Below, piece by piece: positions 24,654-35,781 of a DNA stretch of 64,000 nucleotides. The translations under genes were made by a program, and so were the position numbers. Positions within the stretch are counted from its first letter, which is position 1, and every line of letters starts with the position of its first letter. This DNA is from Streptomyces sp. TBY4 (GTDB lineage: Bacteria; Actinomycetota; Actinomycetes; Streptomycetales; Streptomycetaceae), in NCBI RefSeq assembly GCF_024213195.1, contig NZ_JANAVF010000005.1, positions 310,001 through 374,000 of the forward strand, written 5' to 3'. The notes beneath the pieces were generated by a model that was not told where the DNA came from, made no database searches, and saw only the letters and a list, made by a program, of their open reading frames with translations.

Positions 24654-25532
24654 ATGAACGAGGCACTGACGACGCTCCTCGATCTGCTCGACCTCGAGCA
24701 GATCGAGGAGAACATCTTCCGCGGTACCAGCCGTTCCGCGCTGGTACCGCGGGTCTTCGGCGGCCAGGTCGCGGCCCAGGCCCTGGTGGCGGCGGGCCGG
24801 ACCGTCCCCGCGGACCGCACCGCGCACTCGCTCCACTCGTACTTCCTGCGCGCCGGTGATCCGGGCGCGCCCATCGTGTACTCGGTGGACCGGATCCGCG
24901 ACGGGCGCTCCTTCACCACGCGCCGCGTCGTCGCCGTCCAGCACGGCCAGCCGATCTTCCACCTCTCGGCGTCCTTCCAGACGTACGAGGAGGGCCTCGA
25001 CCACCAGGCCGCGATGCCCGACGCCCCCGATCCGGAGACCCTCCCGACGGCGGCCGAATCGCTCCCCGCCTACCGGGAGATCTTCCGCAACCCGGGCACC
25101 GTGGAACGGCTCATCGAGGCGCGCGGCGCGGTCGACCTGCGGTACGCGACGGTCCCGCCCTGGGGCAGCGTCGGCGAACCGGTCGAACCGCGCACGCAGG
25201 TGTGGTTCCGCACCGCCGGCAAGCTGGAGAGCGACGACGCGCTCCTGCACACCTGCCTGGCCACCTACGTCTCGGACATGACCCTGCTCGACTCCGTGCT
25301 GCTCGCGCACGGAAAGGGCGGCTGGGCGGTGGGCGACGTGGTCGGCGCATCCCTCGACCACGCGATGTGGTTCCACCGGCCGTTCCGCGCCGACGAATGG
25401 CTGCTGTACGACCAGGAGTCGCCCTCGGCGTCCGCCGGCCGGGGCCTCGGTCAGGCCCGGATCTGGACCCAGGACGGCCGACTCGCCGTGACGGTCATCC
25501 AGGAGGGCGTGGTGCGCGTCCCGCGCGCGTAG
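24654..25532 (+). CDS. tesB: Acyl-CoA thioesterase II
   Basis: 292 aa, the usual TesB length, with two hotdog folds. The first carries 'FGGQVAAQALVAAGRTV', the second 'LDHAMWFHRPFRADEW', both characteristic. It hydrolyses medium- and long-chain acyl-CoA to free acid and CoA in the cytosol. It is probably co-transcribed with the dehydrogenase just upstream. Confidence 0.92.
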   Translation: MNEALTTLLDLLDLEQIEENIFRGTSRSALVPRVFGGQVAAQALVAAGRTVPADRTAHSLHSYFLRAGDPGAPIVYSVDRIRDGRSFTTRRVVAVQHGQPIFHLSASFQTYEEGLDHQAAMPDAPDPETLPTAAESLPAYREIFRNPGTVERLIEARGAVDLRYATVPPWGSVGEPVEPRTQVWFRTAGKLESDDALLHTCLATYVSDMTLLDSVLLAHGKGGWAVGDVVGASLDHAMWFHRPFRADEWLLYDQESPSASAGRGLGQARIWTQDGRLAVTVIQEGVVRVPRA

Positions 25533-25559
25533 TACGGCCGTCCGACGTAACGTCACACC

Positions 25560-26498
25560 ATGTCCAGCAGCGGTGAGAAGGAAGACGAAAGCGTAGGCAC
25601 GGTCGTCGTCGCCGTGGTCACGAACCTAGGCATCGCGGCGGCCAAGGCGGTCGGCGGGGTCATCAGCGGATCGAGCGCGATGCTCTCCGAGGCGGCGCAC
25701 TCGGTGGCCGACACCGTCACCGAGGTGATGCTCCTCGCCGCCCTGAAGCGGAGCGCGAAACCGGCGGACGAGGCGCACCCCCTGGGCTACGGGCCGGAGC
25801 GGTACATCTGGGCACTGCTGGCCTCGATCGCCACCTTCATCGGCGGCGCGGTCTTCGCCGTCTACGACGGCATCCACACCCTGGTCCACGGCGAGGAACC
25901 CGGCAATCCCACCGTCTCCTACATCATCCTGGCCGTGGCCGCCGTCCTGGAGGGCTACTCCCTCCTGGTCGCCTGGCGGCAGGTCAAGGGCGAGGCCGCC
26001 CGGATGCGGGCCCCCCTGGGGCTGTACGTGAAACACACCCCGGACACGGCGGTGAAGGCCGTCCTCCTGGAGAACGTGGCCGCCCTGATCGGCCTGGCCC
26101 TGGCCGCGGGCGGCCTGCTCGGGGCGCAGCTCACCGGTTCGGGCGTCTACGACGGGGTGGCCTCGCTCCTCATCGGGCTGCTGCTGGTGTGGGTGGCGTG
26201 GGAGCTCGGGCGCTCGAACGCGCAGTACCTGATCGGGCGGCCGCTGCCGGAGGCGATGCGGGCGGAGGTCCGGGAGGAGCTGCTGTCCGTGCTCCACATC
26301 GAAGCCGTGCTGGAGCTGACCACGATCGTGCAGGGCCCGGCCGAAGTCCTGATCGCGGCGAAGGTCGACTTCCACGACCTGGCTTCGGCGCGGCAGGTGG
26401 AGGAAGCCTGCGAAACGGCCGAAGCCCAGCTCCGGGACCGCTTCCCGGCGATCCGCCGCGTCTACTTGGACCCGACGCCTACTCCTTCTCCTTCTTAA
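25560..26498 (+). CDS. Cation diffusion facilitator family transporter
   Basis: 312 aa with about six membrane helices and a cytosolic C-terminal metallochaperone-like domain. The membrane metal site is visible as SEAAHSVADT in helix 2, where His and Asp bind the metal, followed by the conserved HPLGYGPERY. It exports divalent metal (Zn, Mn, Fe or Co) in exchange for protons. It starts 27 bp after tesB. Confidence 0.9.
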   Translation: MSSSGEKEDESVGTVVVAVVTNLGIAAAKAVGGVISGSSAMLSEAAHSVADTVTEVMLLAALKRSAKPADEAHPLGYGPERYIWALLASIATFIGGAVFAVYDGIHTLVHGEEPGNPTVSYIILAVAAVLEGYSLLVAWRQVKGEAARMRAPLGLYVKHTPDTAVKAVLLENVAALIGLALAAGGLLGAQLTGSGVYDGVASLLIGLLLVWVAWELGRSNAQYLIGRPLPEAMRAEVREELLSVLHIEAVLELTTIVQGPAEVLIAAKVDFHDLASARQVEEACETAEAQLRDRFPAIRRVYLDPTPTPSPS

Positions 26499-27123
26499 CG
26501 CGCCGCTCGCGCGGTGCGGCCCTGGCGGGCCTTACCGGCGTCGCGCCGCTGCGCCGGACTCCGTCCGGCGGTGCCCGGCCGGCGCTGCCGCCACTGCCGT
26601 CCCGGCACGGGCCCGGTGGGCGGGTGAGCGGGCCCTGCGGGGCAAAGTCCCCTACCCGCCCTTCCACCGTTCCCCGGGCTCCGCCCGGACCCCGGCCCTC
26701 AAACGCCGGACGGGCTGAAAACAGGACCCCCGGGCTACGCCCGGACCTGGCGGGGCCCGCCATGCCGCTGGGCTGCACCCGGACCAGCCAGGAGAGTCCC
26801 GGGCTCCGCCCGGACCCCCTGGGGCTCCGCCCCAGACCCCGGTCCTCAAACGCCGGACGGCTGAAAAGACAAGCCGGGGCCGGATGCGGGGGGCGCAGGC
26901 GGCCGGGGCGGGGACGGGGGCGGGGTGGGGTGTTGGCCGGGACGTAAAGCGTGATTTGTGGCGCCAGAGGGAGCCGCCGCCATGTCGGAGTTGTACGTAG
27001 GGCGCCTAAATCATGCAGTCCCGGCCAACACCCCACCCCGACCCCGGCACCGCCCCACCCGCAGCCCGCCCCACCCGCAAACGGACCCCAGCCACAACCC
27101 AGCCCCGCCGGCGTTTGAGGCGG
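26499..27123. repeat. Gene-free block of intergenic repeats with a 23-bp inverted repeat
   Basis: No convincing gene in 625 bases. Two copies of a short element (at 26671-26718 and 26796-26864: GGGCTCCGCCC..., CCTCAAACGCCGGACGG...) and a reversed copy near 27103-27125 (CCGGCGTTTGAGG) surround a perfect 23-bp inverted repeat, 26921-26943 and 27018-27040. Inside the repeat, a second imperfect pair (TGATTT..GGCGCC, 26952-26965 and 27001-27013) extends the symmetry. The whole block reads as two inverted copies of one composite element meeting between convergent genes. It could fold into a large cruciform and act as a bidirectional terminator. Confidence 0.7.
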
Positions 27124-27930
27124 CTACAGGAGGCCCGCCGCCGCCAGGAGGTAGGCGACCATCGGGTCGTAGAAGCGGGGGTCGCGGACGTGGTCGTCCA
27201 GGGGGACCGCCACCTGGAGGGTGCCTTCGGCCTCGGCCAGGAAGAGGGCCGGGTCGTTGCAGTCGGCGTAGCCCACCGCATCCAGCCCCCGCTGCGCCGC
27301 ACACCCCGCCCAGCCGTGGTCGGCGACGACCAGATCGGGCTGAGGGCGGCCCTGGGCCGCCAGCGCGTCCAGGATGGCCGCCATCGGCGCCGGGGAGTGG
27401 GTGTGCCACAGCGTGGCGCCCCGCTCCAGCACCGCGACGTCCGCGAACTGCCACACCGACCCCTCGTCGGCGACGAGCCCCGCCGGGATCACCACGATCT
27501 CGCAGCCCGCCGCCCGCAGCGCATCGGCCGTGGCCCGGTGCACGTCCAGCAGCCCGCCCGGGTGCCCCGTCGCCAGCAGCACGCTCTGCCGGTCCAGCGC
27601 GGCCTTCCGCAGCCGCGCCGCCATCCGGTCCAGCGCGGACACGGTGAGCTCCGGGTCGATGGTGTCCTGGCCGACGCGGTGCGCGGGGTCGTCCACGACA
27701 CCGCAGCGCTCGGCCATCACGGCGAGCACGTCCTGCTCGTCCGTCCAGCGGTCGCCGAGCTCCAGGCCCAGCCAGTAGTGCCGGTCACCGTTGGCGAGCT
27801 TGCGGTAGTGGGAGAGGTTGTTGTCACGCGGAGTGGCGACATCCCCCGCGATCCGCGTCCGGACCAGGTGGTCGATGAGTTCGGCTCGACTGGGCACAGG
27901 CGTCTCCATCGGCTTCGGCATGCGGCCCAT
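27124..27930 (-). CDS. Conserved phosphatase-like protein, function uncertain
   Basis: 268 aa from the ATG at 27930; ATGs at 27921 and 27909 are alternatives and no start has a strong ribosome site. The protein begins with a conserved block (RAELIDHLVRTRIAGDVATP then RDNNLSHYRKLANG) and contains DRQSVLLATGHPGGLLDVH, DLVVADHGWAG and VPLDDHVRDPRFYDPM, with several His/Asp that could bind metal. In Streptomyces annotations such proteins are usually called phosphatase; I cannot confirm the activity from sequence. It lies 56 bp downstream of the TetR gene on the same strand. Confidence 0.7.
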   Translation of the reverse strand: MGRMPKPMETPVPSRAELIDHLVRTRIAGDVATPRDNNLSHYRKLANGDRHYWLGLELGDRWTDEQDVLAVMAERCGVVDDPAHRVGQDTIDPELTVSALDRMAARLRKAALDRQSVLLATGHPGGLLDVHRATADALRAAGCEIVVIPAGLVADEGSVWQFADVAVLERGATLWHTHSPAPMAAILDALAAQGRPQPDLVVADHGWAGCAAQRGLDAVGYADCNDPALFLAEAEGTLQVAVPLDDHVRDPRFYDPMVAYLLAAAGLL

Positions 27931-27986
27931 TCTGCCGCCGAGCACCCGGAGCCGTCCCGTCCATCCCGACCTGCGGACGCGGCCGG

Positions 27987-28565
27987 TCATCCCGACAGCG
28001 CCCCGAAGGCCCCGTTCGCGAGCCGCCGCAGCAGCGCTTCCGTGGCGTCCCGGCCGAGCGCCGCCAGGTGCGGGGTGGAGTTCAACAGGCCGAAGACCGC
28101 GTGCACGGAGACGCGTACCTCCGCCTCGCCCACCTCGGGGTGCAGTTCCCGTACGACGTCGACCCACAGCTCGACGTACTTGCGCTGGAGCTGCCGCACG
28201 AGCTTGCGGTCGGCCTCGCGCAGCCGGTCCAGCTCCCGGTCGTGGAGGGTGATCAGTGCCCGGTCGTCGAGCGCGAAGTCGATGTGGCCGTCGATGAGGG
28301 AGGCCAGTACGCCGGACGGGTCACCCGCCGCCTCCTCCACCCGGCGGCGGCCGCCCGTGAGCAGCCGTTCGCTGATGCCGACGAGCAGCTCGGCGAGCAT
28401 CGCGTCCTTGCCCGCGAAGTGCCGGTACAGACCGGGGCCGCTGATGCCCACGGCGGCCCCTATCTCGTCCACGCCCACGCCGTGGAAACCGCGCTCGGCG
28501 AAGAGGCGCGCAGCCTCGCCGAGGATCTGTTCGCGCCGGGTCGGGGCGGCCGCTCTGGTGCTCAT
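27987..28565 (-). CDS. TetR-family repressor of the leucine-catabolic operon
   Basis: 192 aa. The N-terminal TetR helix-turn-helix (REQILGEAARLFAERGFHGV, then GISGPGLYRHFAGKDAM) is followed by a helical ligand domain. It is divergent from the carboxylase operon across 109 bp that contain two 16-bp operator-like repeats. It most likely represses that operon and itself, with an acyl-CoA intermediate as inducer by analogy with similar regulators; the ligand is inference. Confidence 0.88.
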   Translation of the reverse strand: MSTRAAAPTRREQILGEAARLFAERGFHGVGVDEIGAAVGISGPGLYRHFAGKDAMLAELLVGISERLLTGGRRRVEEAAGDPSGVLASLIDGHIDFALDDRALITLHDRELDRLREADRKLVRQLQRKYVELWVDVVRELHPEVGEAEVRVSVHAVFGLLNSTPHLAALGRDATEALLRRLANGAFGALSG

Positions 28566-28588
28566 GGGAATCCATTCTAGACAGGGCC

Positions 28589-28635
28589 GTTAGCGGTCGT
28601 TAACCTAAGTCCCACATGCGTTAACGCTCATTAAC
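28589..28635. promoter_or_regulatory. Two operator-like inverted repeats, TetR/carboxylase intergenic
   Basis: GTTAGCGGTCGTTAAC at 28589-28604 and GTTAACGCTCATTAAC at 28620-28635, centres 31 bp apart (about three helical turns). Both have GTTA...TAAC arms. The location between the divergent TetR and carboxyltransferase genes makes them the likely binding sites of the TetR protein. Confidence 0.7.
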
Positions 28636-28674
28636 CGAGTGAACCAGAGCGCACCGAGCAAGGGAGCTCGACCG

Positions 28675-30291
<1,617 letters not shown>

Positions 30292-30307
30292 CGTGAGGAC
30301 CTCACTG

Positions 30308-32377
30308 ATGTTCAGCACTGTTCTGGTCGCGAACCGGGGCGAGATCGCGGTCCGCGTCATCCGCACGCTGCGGGAGCTCGGCATCCGTTCCGTGGCCGTC
30401 TTCAGCGACGCCGACGCGGACGCCCGCCACGTACGGGAGGCCGACACGGCCGTCCGCATCGGCCCGGCGGCGGCCGCCGAGAGCTACCTCTCGGTGGAGC
30501 GGCTCCTCGACGCGGCACGCCGCACGGGAGCCGAAGCCGTCCACCCCGGCTACGGCTTCCTCGCCGAGAACGCCGCCTTCGCGGCCGCCTGCGCGGACGC
30601 CGGCCTGGCCTTCATCGGGCCGCCGGCCTCCGCGATCTCCCTGATGGGCGACAAGATCCGCGCCAAGGAGACCGTCCGCGCCGCGGGCGTCCCCGTGGTC
30701 CCCGGCTCCTCGGGCAGCGGCCTGTCCGACGCCGAACTGGTCGCCGCCGCCGAGCAGATCGGCATGCCGGTCCTGCTGAAGCCCTCGGCGGGCGGCGGCG
30801 GCAAGGGCATGCGGCTCGTACGGGACTCCGCGCTGCTCGGCGAGGAGATCGCGGCGGCCCGGCGCGAGGCGAAGTCCTCCTTCGGCGACGACACCCTGCT
30901 CGTGGAGCGCTGGGTGGACCGGCCCCGGCACATCGAGATCCAGGTACTGGCCGACGCGCACGGGAACGTGGTCCACCTCGGGGAGCGCGAGTGCTCCCTC
31001 CAGCGGCGCCACCAGAAGGTGATCGAGGAGGCGCCGTCGGTCCTGCTGACGCCGGAACTGCGGGCCTCGATGGGCGCGGCGGCGGTGGAGGCGGCGCGGT
31101 CCTGCGGCTACGTCGGCGCGGGGACGGTGGAGTTCATCGTCCCGGGCGGGGACCCCTCCTCGTACTTCTTCATGGAGATGAACACCCGCCTCCAGGTGGA
31201 GCACCCGGTGACCGAACTCGTCACCGGACTGGACCTGGTGGAGCAGCAGCTCCGGGTCGCGGCCGGCGCGGAGCTGGGCTTCGGCCAGTCGGAGGTCCGG
31301 CTGACCGGGCACGCGATCGAAGCCCGCGTCTGCGCGGAGGATCCGGCGCGGGGGTTCCTGCCGTCCGGCGGCATGGTGCTGGCCCTGTCGGAGCCGTCCG
31401 GCGGATCCGTCCGTACGGACTCGGGGCTGACGGCGGGCGTCGACACCGGATCCACGTACGACCCGATGCTGTCGAAGGTCATCGCCTACGGGCCCGACCG
31501 GGCGGCGGCGCTCCGCGTACTCCGCGGCGCCCTCGCGGACACCGTGATCCTGGGCGTGCAGACCAATGCGGGGTTCCTGCGCCGCCTGCTGGCCCACCCG
31601 GACGTAGTGTCCGGGGACCTGGACACGGGGCTGGTCGAGCGGGACCTGTCCGCGCTCCTCCCCGAGGGGGTGCCGGACGAGGTCTACGCGGCCGCGGCGC
31701 TGCTCTCTGTCCCCCACCCCGCCCCTTCCCGAAACCCTGCCGGGGGCTGGACCGACCCGTTCGACTCCGCCAACGGCTGGCGCCTCGGCGGCACCCCCGC
31801 CTGGACGGTCCACCACTTCCGCCTCCCCGGCCAGGAGCCCGTAGCGGTCCGCACCCGGCCGAGTTCAGCCTCGCCGGCGTTCGAGGCGCGGGGTCTGGGG
31901 CAGAGCCCCAGCACCACCGGCCCGCACACGGAACTCCTCCTCGGCGACGCGGATGGCTCCCCGGCCCGGGGCCGGATCGTGCACCGCACCCCCGACCACC
32001 TCACGGTCGAACTCGACGGCGTCACCCACCGCTTCGCCTACGCCGCCTCCCCGGAGGGGACCTGGCTGGGCCGCGACGCGGACAGCTGGCACGTCCAGAG
32101 CCACGACCCCGTCGCAGCCCGCGGCACCGCCCACGCAGGCGCCGACACCCTCGCCGCCCCGATGCCCGGCACCGTCACGGTGGTCAAGGTGACCGTCGGC
32201 GAGAAGGTCACCGCCGGGCAGAGCCTGCTCGTCGTCGAGGCCATGAAGATGGAGCACGTCATCTCCGCCCCGCACGCCGGCACCGTCACCGAGCTCGACG
32301 TCACCCCCGGCACCACGGTCGCCATGGACCAGGTCCTGGCCGTGGTCACCCCGGACGAGGAGGAGACGGCCGCATGA
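30308..32377 (+). CDS. mccA: Acyl-CoA carboxylase biotin carboxylase / biotin carrier subunit
   Basis: 689 aa from the ATG at 30308; a GTG 15 bases upstream is possible. Residues 1-450 form the biotin carboxylase ([16 protein letters not shown]-grasp [23 protein letters not shown]). The C-terminal carrier domain has the biotinyl lysine in EAMKMEH. The linking region near residues 520-535 is unusual: it contains an in-frame copy of a short element otherwise seen between genes in this window (31865-31911). The stop overlaps the ATG of the HMG-CoA lyase gene (ATGA), so the two are coupled. Confidence 0.93.
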   Translation: MFSTVLVANRGEIAVRVIRTLRELGIRSVAVFSDADADARHVREADTAVRIGPAAAAESYLSVERLLDAARRTGAEAVHPGYGFLAENAAFAAACADAGLAFIGPPASAISLMGDKIRAKETVRAAGVPVVPGSSGSGLSDAELVAAAEQIGMPVLLKPSAGGGGKGMRLVRDSALLGEEIAAARREAKSSFGDDTLLVERWVDRPRHIEIQVLADAHGNVVHLGERECSLQRRHQKVIEEAPSVLLTPELRASMGAAAVEAARSCGYVGAGTVEFIVPGGDPSSYFFMEMNTRLQVEHPVTELVTGLDLVEQQLRVAAGAELGFGQSEVRLTGHAIEARVCAEDPARGFLPSGGMVLALSEPSGGSVRTDSGLTAGVDTGSTYDPMLSKVIAYGPDRAAALRVLRGALADTVILGVQTNAGFLRRLLAHPDVVSGDLDTGLVERDLSALLPEGVPDEVYAAAALLSVPHPAPSRNPAGGWTDPFDSANGWRLGGTPAWTVHHFRLPGQEPVAVRTRPSSASPAFEARGLGQSPSTTGPHTELLLGDADGSPARGRIVHRTPDHLTVELDGVTHRFAYAASPEGTWLGRDADSWHVQSHDPVAARGTAHAGADTLAAPMPGTVTVVKVTVGEKVTAGQSLLVVEAMKMEHVISAPHAGTVTELDVTPGTTVAMDQVLAVVTPDEEETAA
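31865..31911 (-). repeat. Intergenic-type repeat embedded in frame inside mccA
   Basis: The segment contains CCGGCGTTCGAGG then GGGGTCTGGGGCAGAGCCCC. Read in reverse, it matches the repeats at 26796-26864 and 59081-59133. It encodes about 15 residues (around [14 protein letters not shown]) in the linker between the carboxylase and carrier domains, without breaking the frame. Confidence 0.7.
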
Positions 32378-33306
32378 ACGGACTTCCGATGAGCTTCGCG
32401 GACGAGGGCCTCCCGGCCCGGGTCCGGATCCACGAGGTGGGTGCCCGCGACGGGCTGCAGAACGAGAAGACGACCGTCCCGACCCACGTCAAGGCCGAGT
32501 TCGTGCACCGGCTGGCCGCCGCCGGACTGACCACCATCGAGGCCACGAGCTTCGTTCACCCCCAGTGGGTCCCCCAGCTGGCCGACGCCGAGGAGCTGTT
32601 CCCCCTCCTCGCCGACGTACCGGCCGCCCTCCCGGTCCTCGTCCCCAACGAGCGCGGCCTGGACCGCGCGCTCGCGCTCGGGGCCACCCGGATCGCCGTG
32701 TTCGGTTCGGCCACCGAGACCTTCGCCTCCCGCAACCTCAACCGCACGGTCGCCGGGTCCCTCGCGATGTTCGAGCCCGTCGTGGCCCGGGCCAAGGACC
32801 ACAAGGTGCACGTCCGCGGCTACCTCTCCATGTGCTTCGGCGACCCCTGGGAGGGTCCGGTCCCGGTCCACCAGGTGGTCGGCGTGGCCAAGGCCCTCCT
32901 GGACCTCGGCTGTGACGAGCTGAGCCTCGGCGACACCATCGGCGTCGCCACCCCGGGTCACGTGCAGAACCTGCTCTCCGAGCTCAACGAGGAGGGCGTG
33001 GGCACCGACCGGCTCGGCGTGCACTTCCACGACACCTACGGCCAGGCCCTGTCCAACACCCTCGCCGCGCTCCAGCACGGCGTGACCACCGTCGACGCGT
33101 CCGCGGGCGGCCTCGGCGGATGCCCGTACGCCAAGAGCGCCACCGGCAATCTCGCGACCGAGGACCTCGTCTGGATGCTCGACGGCCTCGGCATCGAGAC
33201 CGGGGTCGATCTGGCCGCCCTCACCGCCACGAGCGTGTGGATGGCCGAGCAGCTGGGACGTCCCAGCCCTTCCCGTACCGTCCGCGCCCTCTCCCACAAG
33301 GAGTAA
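32374..33306 (+). CDS. hmgL: Hydroxymethylglutaryl-CoA lyase
   Basis: 310 aa; its ATG overlaps the stop of mccA. It has the DRE-TIM metallolyase landmarks: catalytic Arg-Asp in [11 protein letters not shown], His-x-His in [13 protein letters not shown], and the signature [15 protein letters not shown] with the active-site cysteine. It splits 3-hydroxy-3-methylglutaryl-CoA into acetoacetate and acetyl-CoA, the last step of leucine degradation. The hydratase that normally acts just before it is not in this operon. Confidence 0.93.
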   Translation: MNGLPMSFADEGLPARVRIHEVGARDGLQNEKTTVPTHVKAEFVHRLAAAGLTTIEATSFVHPQWVPQLADAEELFPLLADVPAALPVLVPNERGLDRALALGATRIAVFGSATETFASRNLNRTVAGSLAMFEPVVARAKDHKVHVRGYLSMCFGDPWEGPVPVHQVVGVAKALLDLGCDELSLGDTIGVATPGHVQNLLSELNEEGVGTDRLGVHFHDTYGQALSNTLAALQHGVTTVDASAGGLGGCPYAKSATGNLATEDLVWMLDGLGIETGVDLAALTATSVWMAEQLGRPSPSRTVRALSHKE

Positions 33307-33314
33307 CGAAGACC

Positions 33315-34490
33315 ATGGCCCTCGACCACCGGCTCACCCCCGAGCACGAGGAACTCCGCCGCACCGTAGAGGCGTTCGCGCACGATGTGGTGGCGCCCAA
33401 GATCGGCGATCTGTACGAGCGGCACGAGTTCCCGTACGAGATCGTCCGCGAGATGGGCCGCATGGGCCTGTTCGGCCTGCCCTTCCCCGAGGAGTACGGC
33501 GGCATGGGCGGCGACTACCTCGCCCTCGGCATCGCCCTGGAGGAGCTGGCCCGCGTCGACTCCTCGGTCGCCATCACCCTGGAGGCCGGCGTCTCCCTCG
33601 GCGCGATGCCCCTCTACCTCTTCGGCTCCGAGGAGCAGAAGCAGCAGTGGCTGCCGAAGATGTGCTCCGGCGAGATCCTCGGCGCCTTCGGCCTGACCGA
33701 GCCGGGCGCGGGCTCCGACGCGGGCGGCACCCGTACGACCGCCGTCCGCGACGGCGACGAGTGGGTGATCAACGGTTCCAAGTGCTTCATCACCAACTCC
33801 GGTACGGACATCACCGGTCTGGTCACCGTCACCGCCGTGACGGGCCGCACTGTGTCCGATTCCTCTGGCTCCGGCCGCCCGGAGATCTCCTCGATCATCG
33901 TCCCGTCCGGCACCCCGGGCTTCACCGTGGCCGCCCCCTACTCCAAGGTGGGGTGGAACTCCTCGGACACCCGCGAGCTGTCCTTCGACGGCGTACGGGT
34001 CCCCCTCGCCAACCTGGTCGGCGAAGAGGGCCGCGGCTACGCCCAGTTCCTGCGGATCCTCGACGAGGGCCGGATCGCGATCTCGGCGCTCGCGACGGGC
34101 CTGGCGCAGGGCTGCGTGGACGAGTCGGTGAAGTACGCGAAGGAGCGGCACGCCTTCGGCAAGGCGATCGGCGACAACCAGGCCATCCAGTTCAAGCTGG
34201 CCGACATGGAGATGCGCGCCCACATGGCCCGGATCGGCTGGCGCGACGCGGCCTCGCGGCTCGTGGCCGGGGAGCCGTTCAAGAAGGAGGCGGCCATCGC
34301 GAAGCTGTACTCCTCGACGGTGGCGGTGGACAACGCGCGCGACGCCACGCAGATCCACGGCGGCTACGGGTTCATGAACGAGTACCCGGTGGCCCGGATG
34401 TGGCGCGACTCGAAGATCCTCGAGATCGGCGAGGGCACGAGCGAGGTGCAGCGCATGCTGATCGCCCGTGAGCTGGGGGTTTCCGCCTAG
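33315..34490 (+). CDS. acdH: Acyl-CoA dehydrogenase, isovaleryl-CoA type
   Basis: 391 aa from the ATG at 33315. Family motifs: GLTEPGAGSDAGGTRT, INGSKCFITNSG, DEGRIAISALATGLAQG and IHGGYGFMNEYPVARM, with EIGEGTSEVQR, which keeps the catalytic-type Glu. It oxidises short branched acyl-CoA, the step that feeds the carboxylase of the same operon. The gene is probably the acdH of streptomycetes, described for branched-chain amino acid catabolism; this assignment rests on recalled gene order. Confidence 0.9.
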   Translation: MALDHRLTPEHEELRRTVEAFAHDVVAPKIGDLYERHEFPYEIVREMGRMGLFGLPFPEEYGGMGGDYLALGIALEELARVDSSVAITLEAGVSLGAMPLYLFGSEEQKQQWLPKMCSGEILGAFGLTEPGAGSDAGGTRTTAVRDGDEWVINGSKCFITNSGTDITGLVTVTAVTGRTVSDSSGSGRPEISSIIVPSGTPGFTVAAPYSKVGWNSSDTRELSFDGVRVPLANLVGEEGRGYAQFLRILDEGRIAISALATGLAQGCVDESVKYAKERHAFGKAIGDNQAIQFKLADMEMRAHMARIGWRDAASRLVAGEPFKKEAAIAKLYSSTVAVDNARDATQIHGGYGFMNEYPVARMWRDSKILEIGEGTSEVQRMLIARELGVSA

Positions 34491-34525
34491 CCGCGCCCAG
34501 CCGCGCCGTCGGCCGTACGGTTCGG

Positions 34526-34545
34526 GGCCCTCCGCGAGGAGGGCC
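34526..34545 (+). terminator. Terminator of the leucine-catabolic operon
   Basis: Perfect 8-bp stem GGCCCTCC / GGAGGGCC with a GCGA loop, followed by TCTTATCGTTTT. It lies 36 bp after the acdH stop and ahead of the iron box. Confidence 0.8.
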
Positions 34546-34562
34546 TCTTATCGTTTTCAGCC

Positions 34563-34579
34563 AAGGTTAGGCTAACCTT
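34563..34579. promoter_or_regulatory. Iron box (DmdR1/IdeR operator) upstream of desE
   Basis: AAGGTTAGGCTAACCTT has perfect 8-bp arms around a central G and matches the core of the actinobacterial iron box (TTAGGTTAGGCTAACCTAA). It lies 49 bp before the desE start, so DmdR1 with ferrous iron should repress desE and probably desF. Confidence 0.92.
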
Positions 34580-34627
34580 CCCTTCGAACGCCCGAGCCAC
34601 GCAGTACGCACGAAAGTGGACACCGCC

Positions 34628-35674
34628 ATGCCCAAGTCCCGCTCCTCCCTCCTCACCCGCCGCGGGCTCATCGCGGCAGGCGGCGCCCTCGGCCTGGTGG
34701 CCGCGCTCACCGCCTGCGGTGGCGGCGACTCCGCGAAGGACGGTTCGGGCGACAAGGGCACGGGCTCCGCCTCGGGCGCCTGGAGCTTCAAGGACGACCT
34801 GGGCCAGGACGTCACCACCAAGTCCAAGCCGAAGAACATCGTCGCCTTCACCGGCACCGCGGCCGCGCTCTACGACTACGGGGTCAACGTCAAGGGCGTG
34901 TTCGGCCCGACGAAGACCGCCGACGGCAAGGCCGACGTGCAGGCCGGCTCGATGGACATCTCCAAGGTCGAGATCCTCGGCAACGTCTGGGGCGAGTTCA
35001 ACGTCGAGAAGTACGCCTCCCTCCAGCCCGACCTGCTGGTGACCAACACCTGGGACACCACGTACTGGTACGTGCCCGAGGAGTCCAAGGACAAGATCCT
35101 GAAGGTGGCCCCGGCCGCCGCGATCCGCGCCGGCGGCGAGGACGTCACCATGGACAAGGCCCTGGCCCGCACCGCGGAGCTCGCCAAGTCCCTGGGCGCC
35201 GACCTGAACTCCAAGAAGGCCGTCGACGGCAAGGCCCGCTTCGAGGCCGCCTCCGCCAAGGTCCGCGAAGCGGTCAAGGCCAACCCCGGCATCAAGGTGC
35301 TCACCGCCTCCGGCGACGCGGACAAGTTCTACATCTCCACGCCGAAGACCTCGGCCGACCTGGCCTACTTCCAGCAGCTCGGCGTCGAGTTCGTCACCCC
35401 GGACAAGCTCGACGACGGCAGCACCTTCTTCGAGAGCCTCAGCTGGGAGAACGCCGGCAAGTACCCGGCCGACCTGATCCTGCTCGACAACCGCAGCAGC
35501 GCCCTCCAGCCGGAGCAGCTGGCGAAGGAGAAGCCCACCTGGGCCGCGCTCCCCGCCGCCAAGGCCGGCCAGGTCACCCCGCGCACCACCGAGCCCGTCT
35601 ACTCGTACGAGAAGTGCGCGCAGATCCTGGAAGACCTCGCGAAGGCCATCCAGAACGCCAAGAAGGTCAGCTGA
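34628..35674 (+). CDS. desE: Ferric-siderophore binding lipoprotein of an ABC importer (DesE type)
   Basis: 348 aa from the ATG at 34628. The signal sequence ends in the lipobox LTAC, followed by a Gly/Ser/Lys-rich linker and a two-lobe helical-backbone binding protein with 'KNIVAFTGTAAALYDYGVNV' at its start. It captures ferric hydroxamates such as ferrioxamine at the cell surface for an ABC permease encoded elsewhere. An iron box lies in the promoter. By position between acdH and the reductase it is the counterpart of S. coelicolor desE (SCO2780, from memory). Confidence 0.88.
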   Translation: MPKSRSSLLTRRGLIAAGGALGLVAALTACGGGDSAKDGSGDKGTGSASGAWSFKDDLGQDVTTKSKPKNIVAFTGTAAALYDYGVNVKGVFGPTKTADGKADVQAGSMDISKVEILGNVWGEFNVEKYASLQPDLLVTNTWDTTYWYVPEESKDKILKVAPAAAIRAGGEDVTMDKALARTAELAKSLGADLNSKKAVDGKARFEAASAKVREAVKANPGIKVLTASGDADKFYISTPKTSADLAYFQQLGVEFVTPDKLDDGSTFFESLSWENAGKYPADLILLDNRSSALQPEQLAKEKPTWAALPAAKAGQVTPRTTEPVYSYEKCAQILEDLAKAIQNAKKVS

Positions 35675-35694
35675 CCCCGGGTCCCTGACCGTCC

Positions 35695-35725
35695 GGCCCC
35701 GGCGCCTCACCCAGGCGCCGGGGCC
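35695..35725 (+). terminator. Hairpin between desE and desF
   Basis: 12-bp perfect stem GGCCCCGGCGCC / GGCGCCGGGGCC with a 7-base loop, then TTCT. It probably terminates or attenuates desE transcripts before desF. Confidence 0.75.
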
Positions 35726-35781
35726 TTCTGCATCACCCCGCACCGCCCAGCCGTTCACCGATCCCAGGGGGGACCCTCCGC

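Noticed and set aside
26479..27036. Possible minus-strand gene in the 26.5-27.0 kb block
   Set aside because: Low-complexity Pro/Gly/Arg product generated from repeat DNA, no ribosome site and no typical codon pattern.
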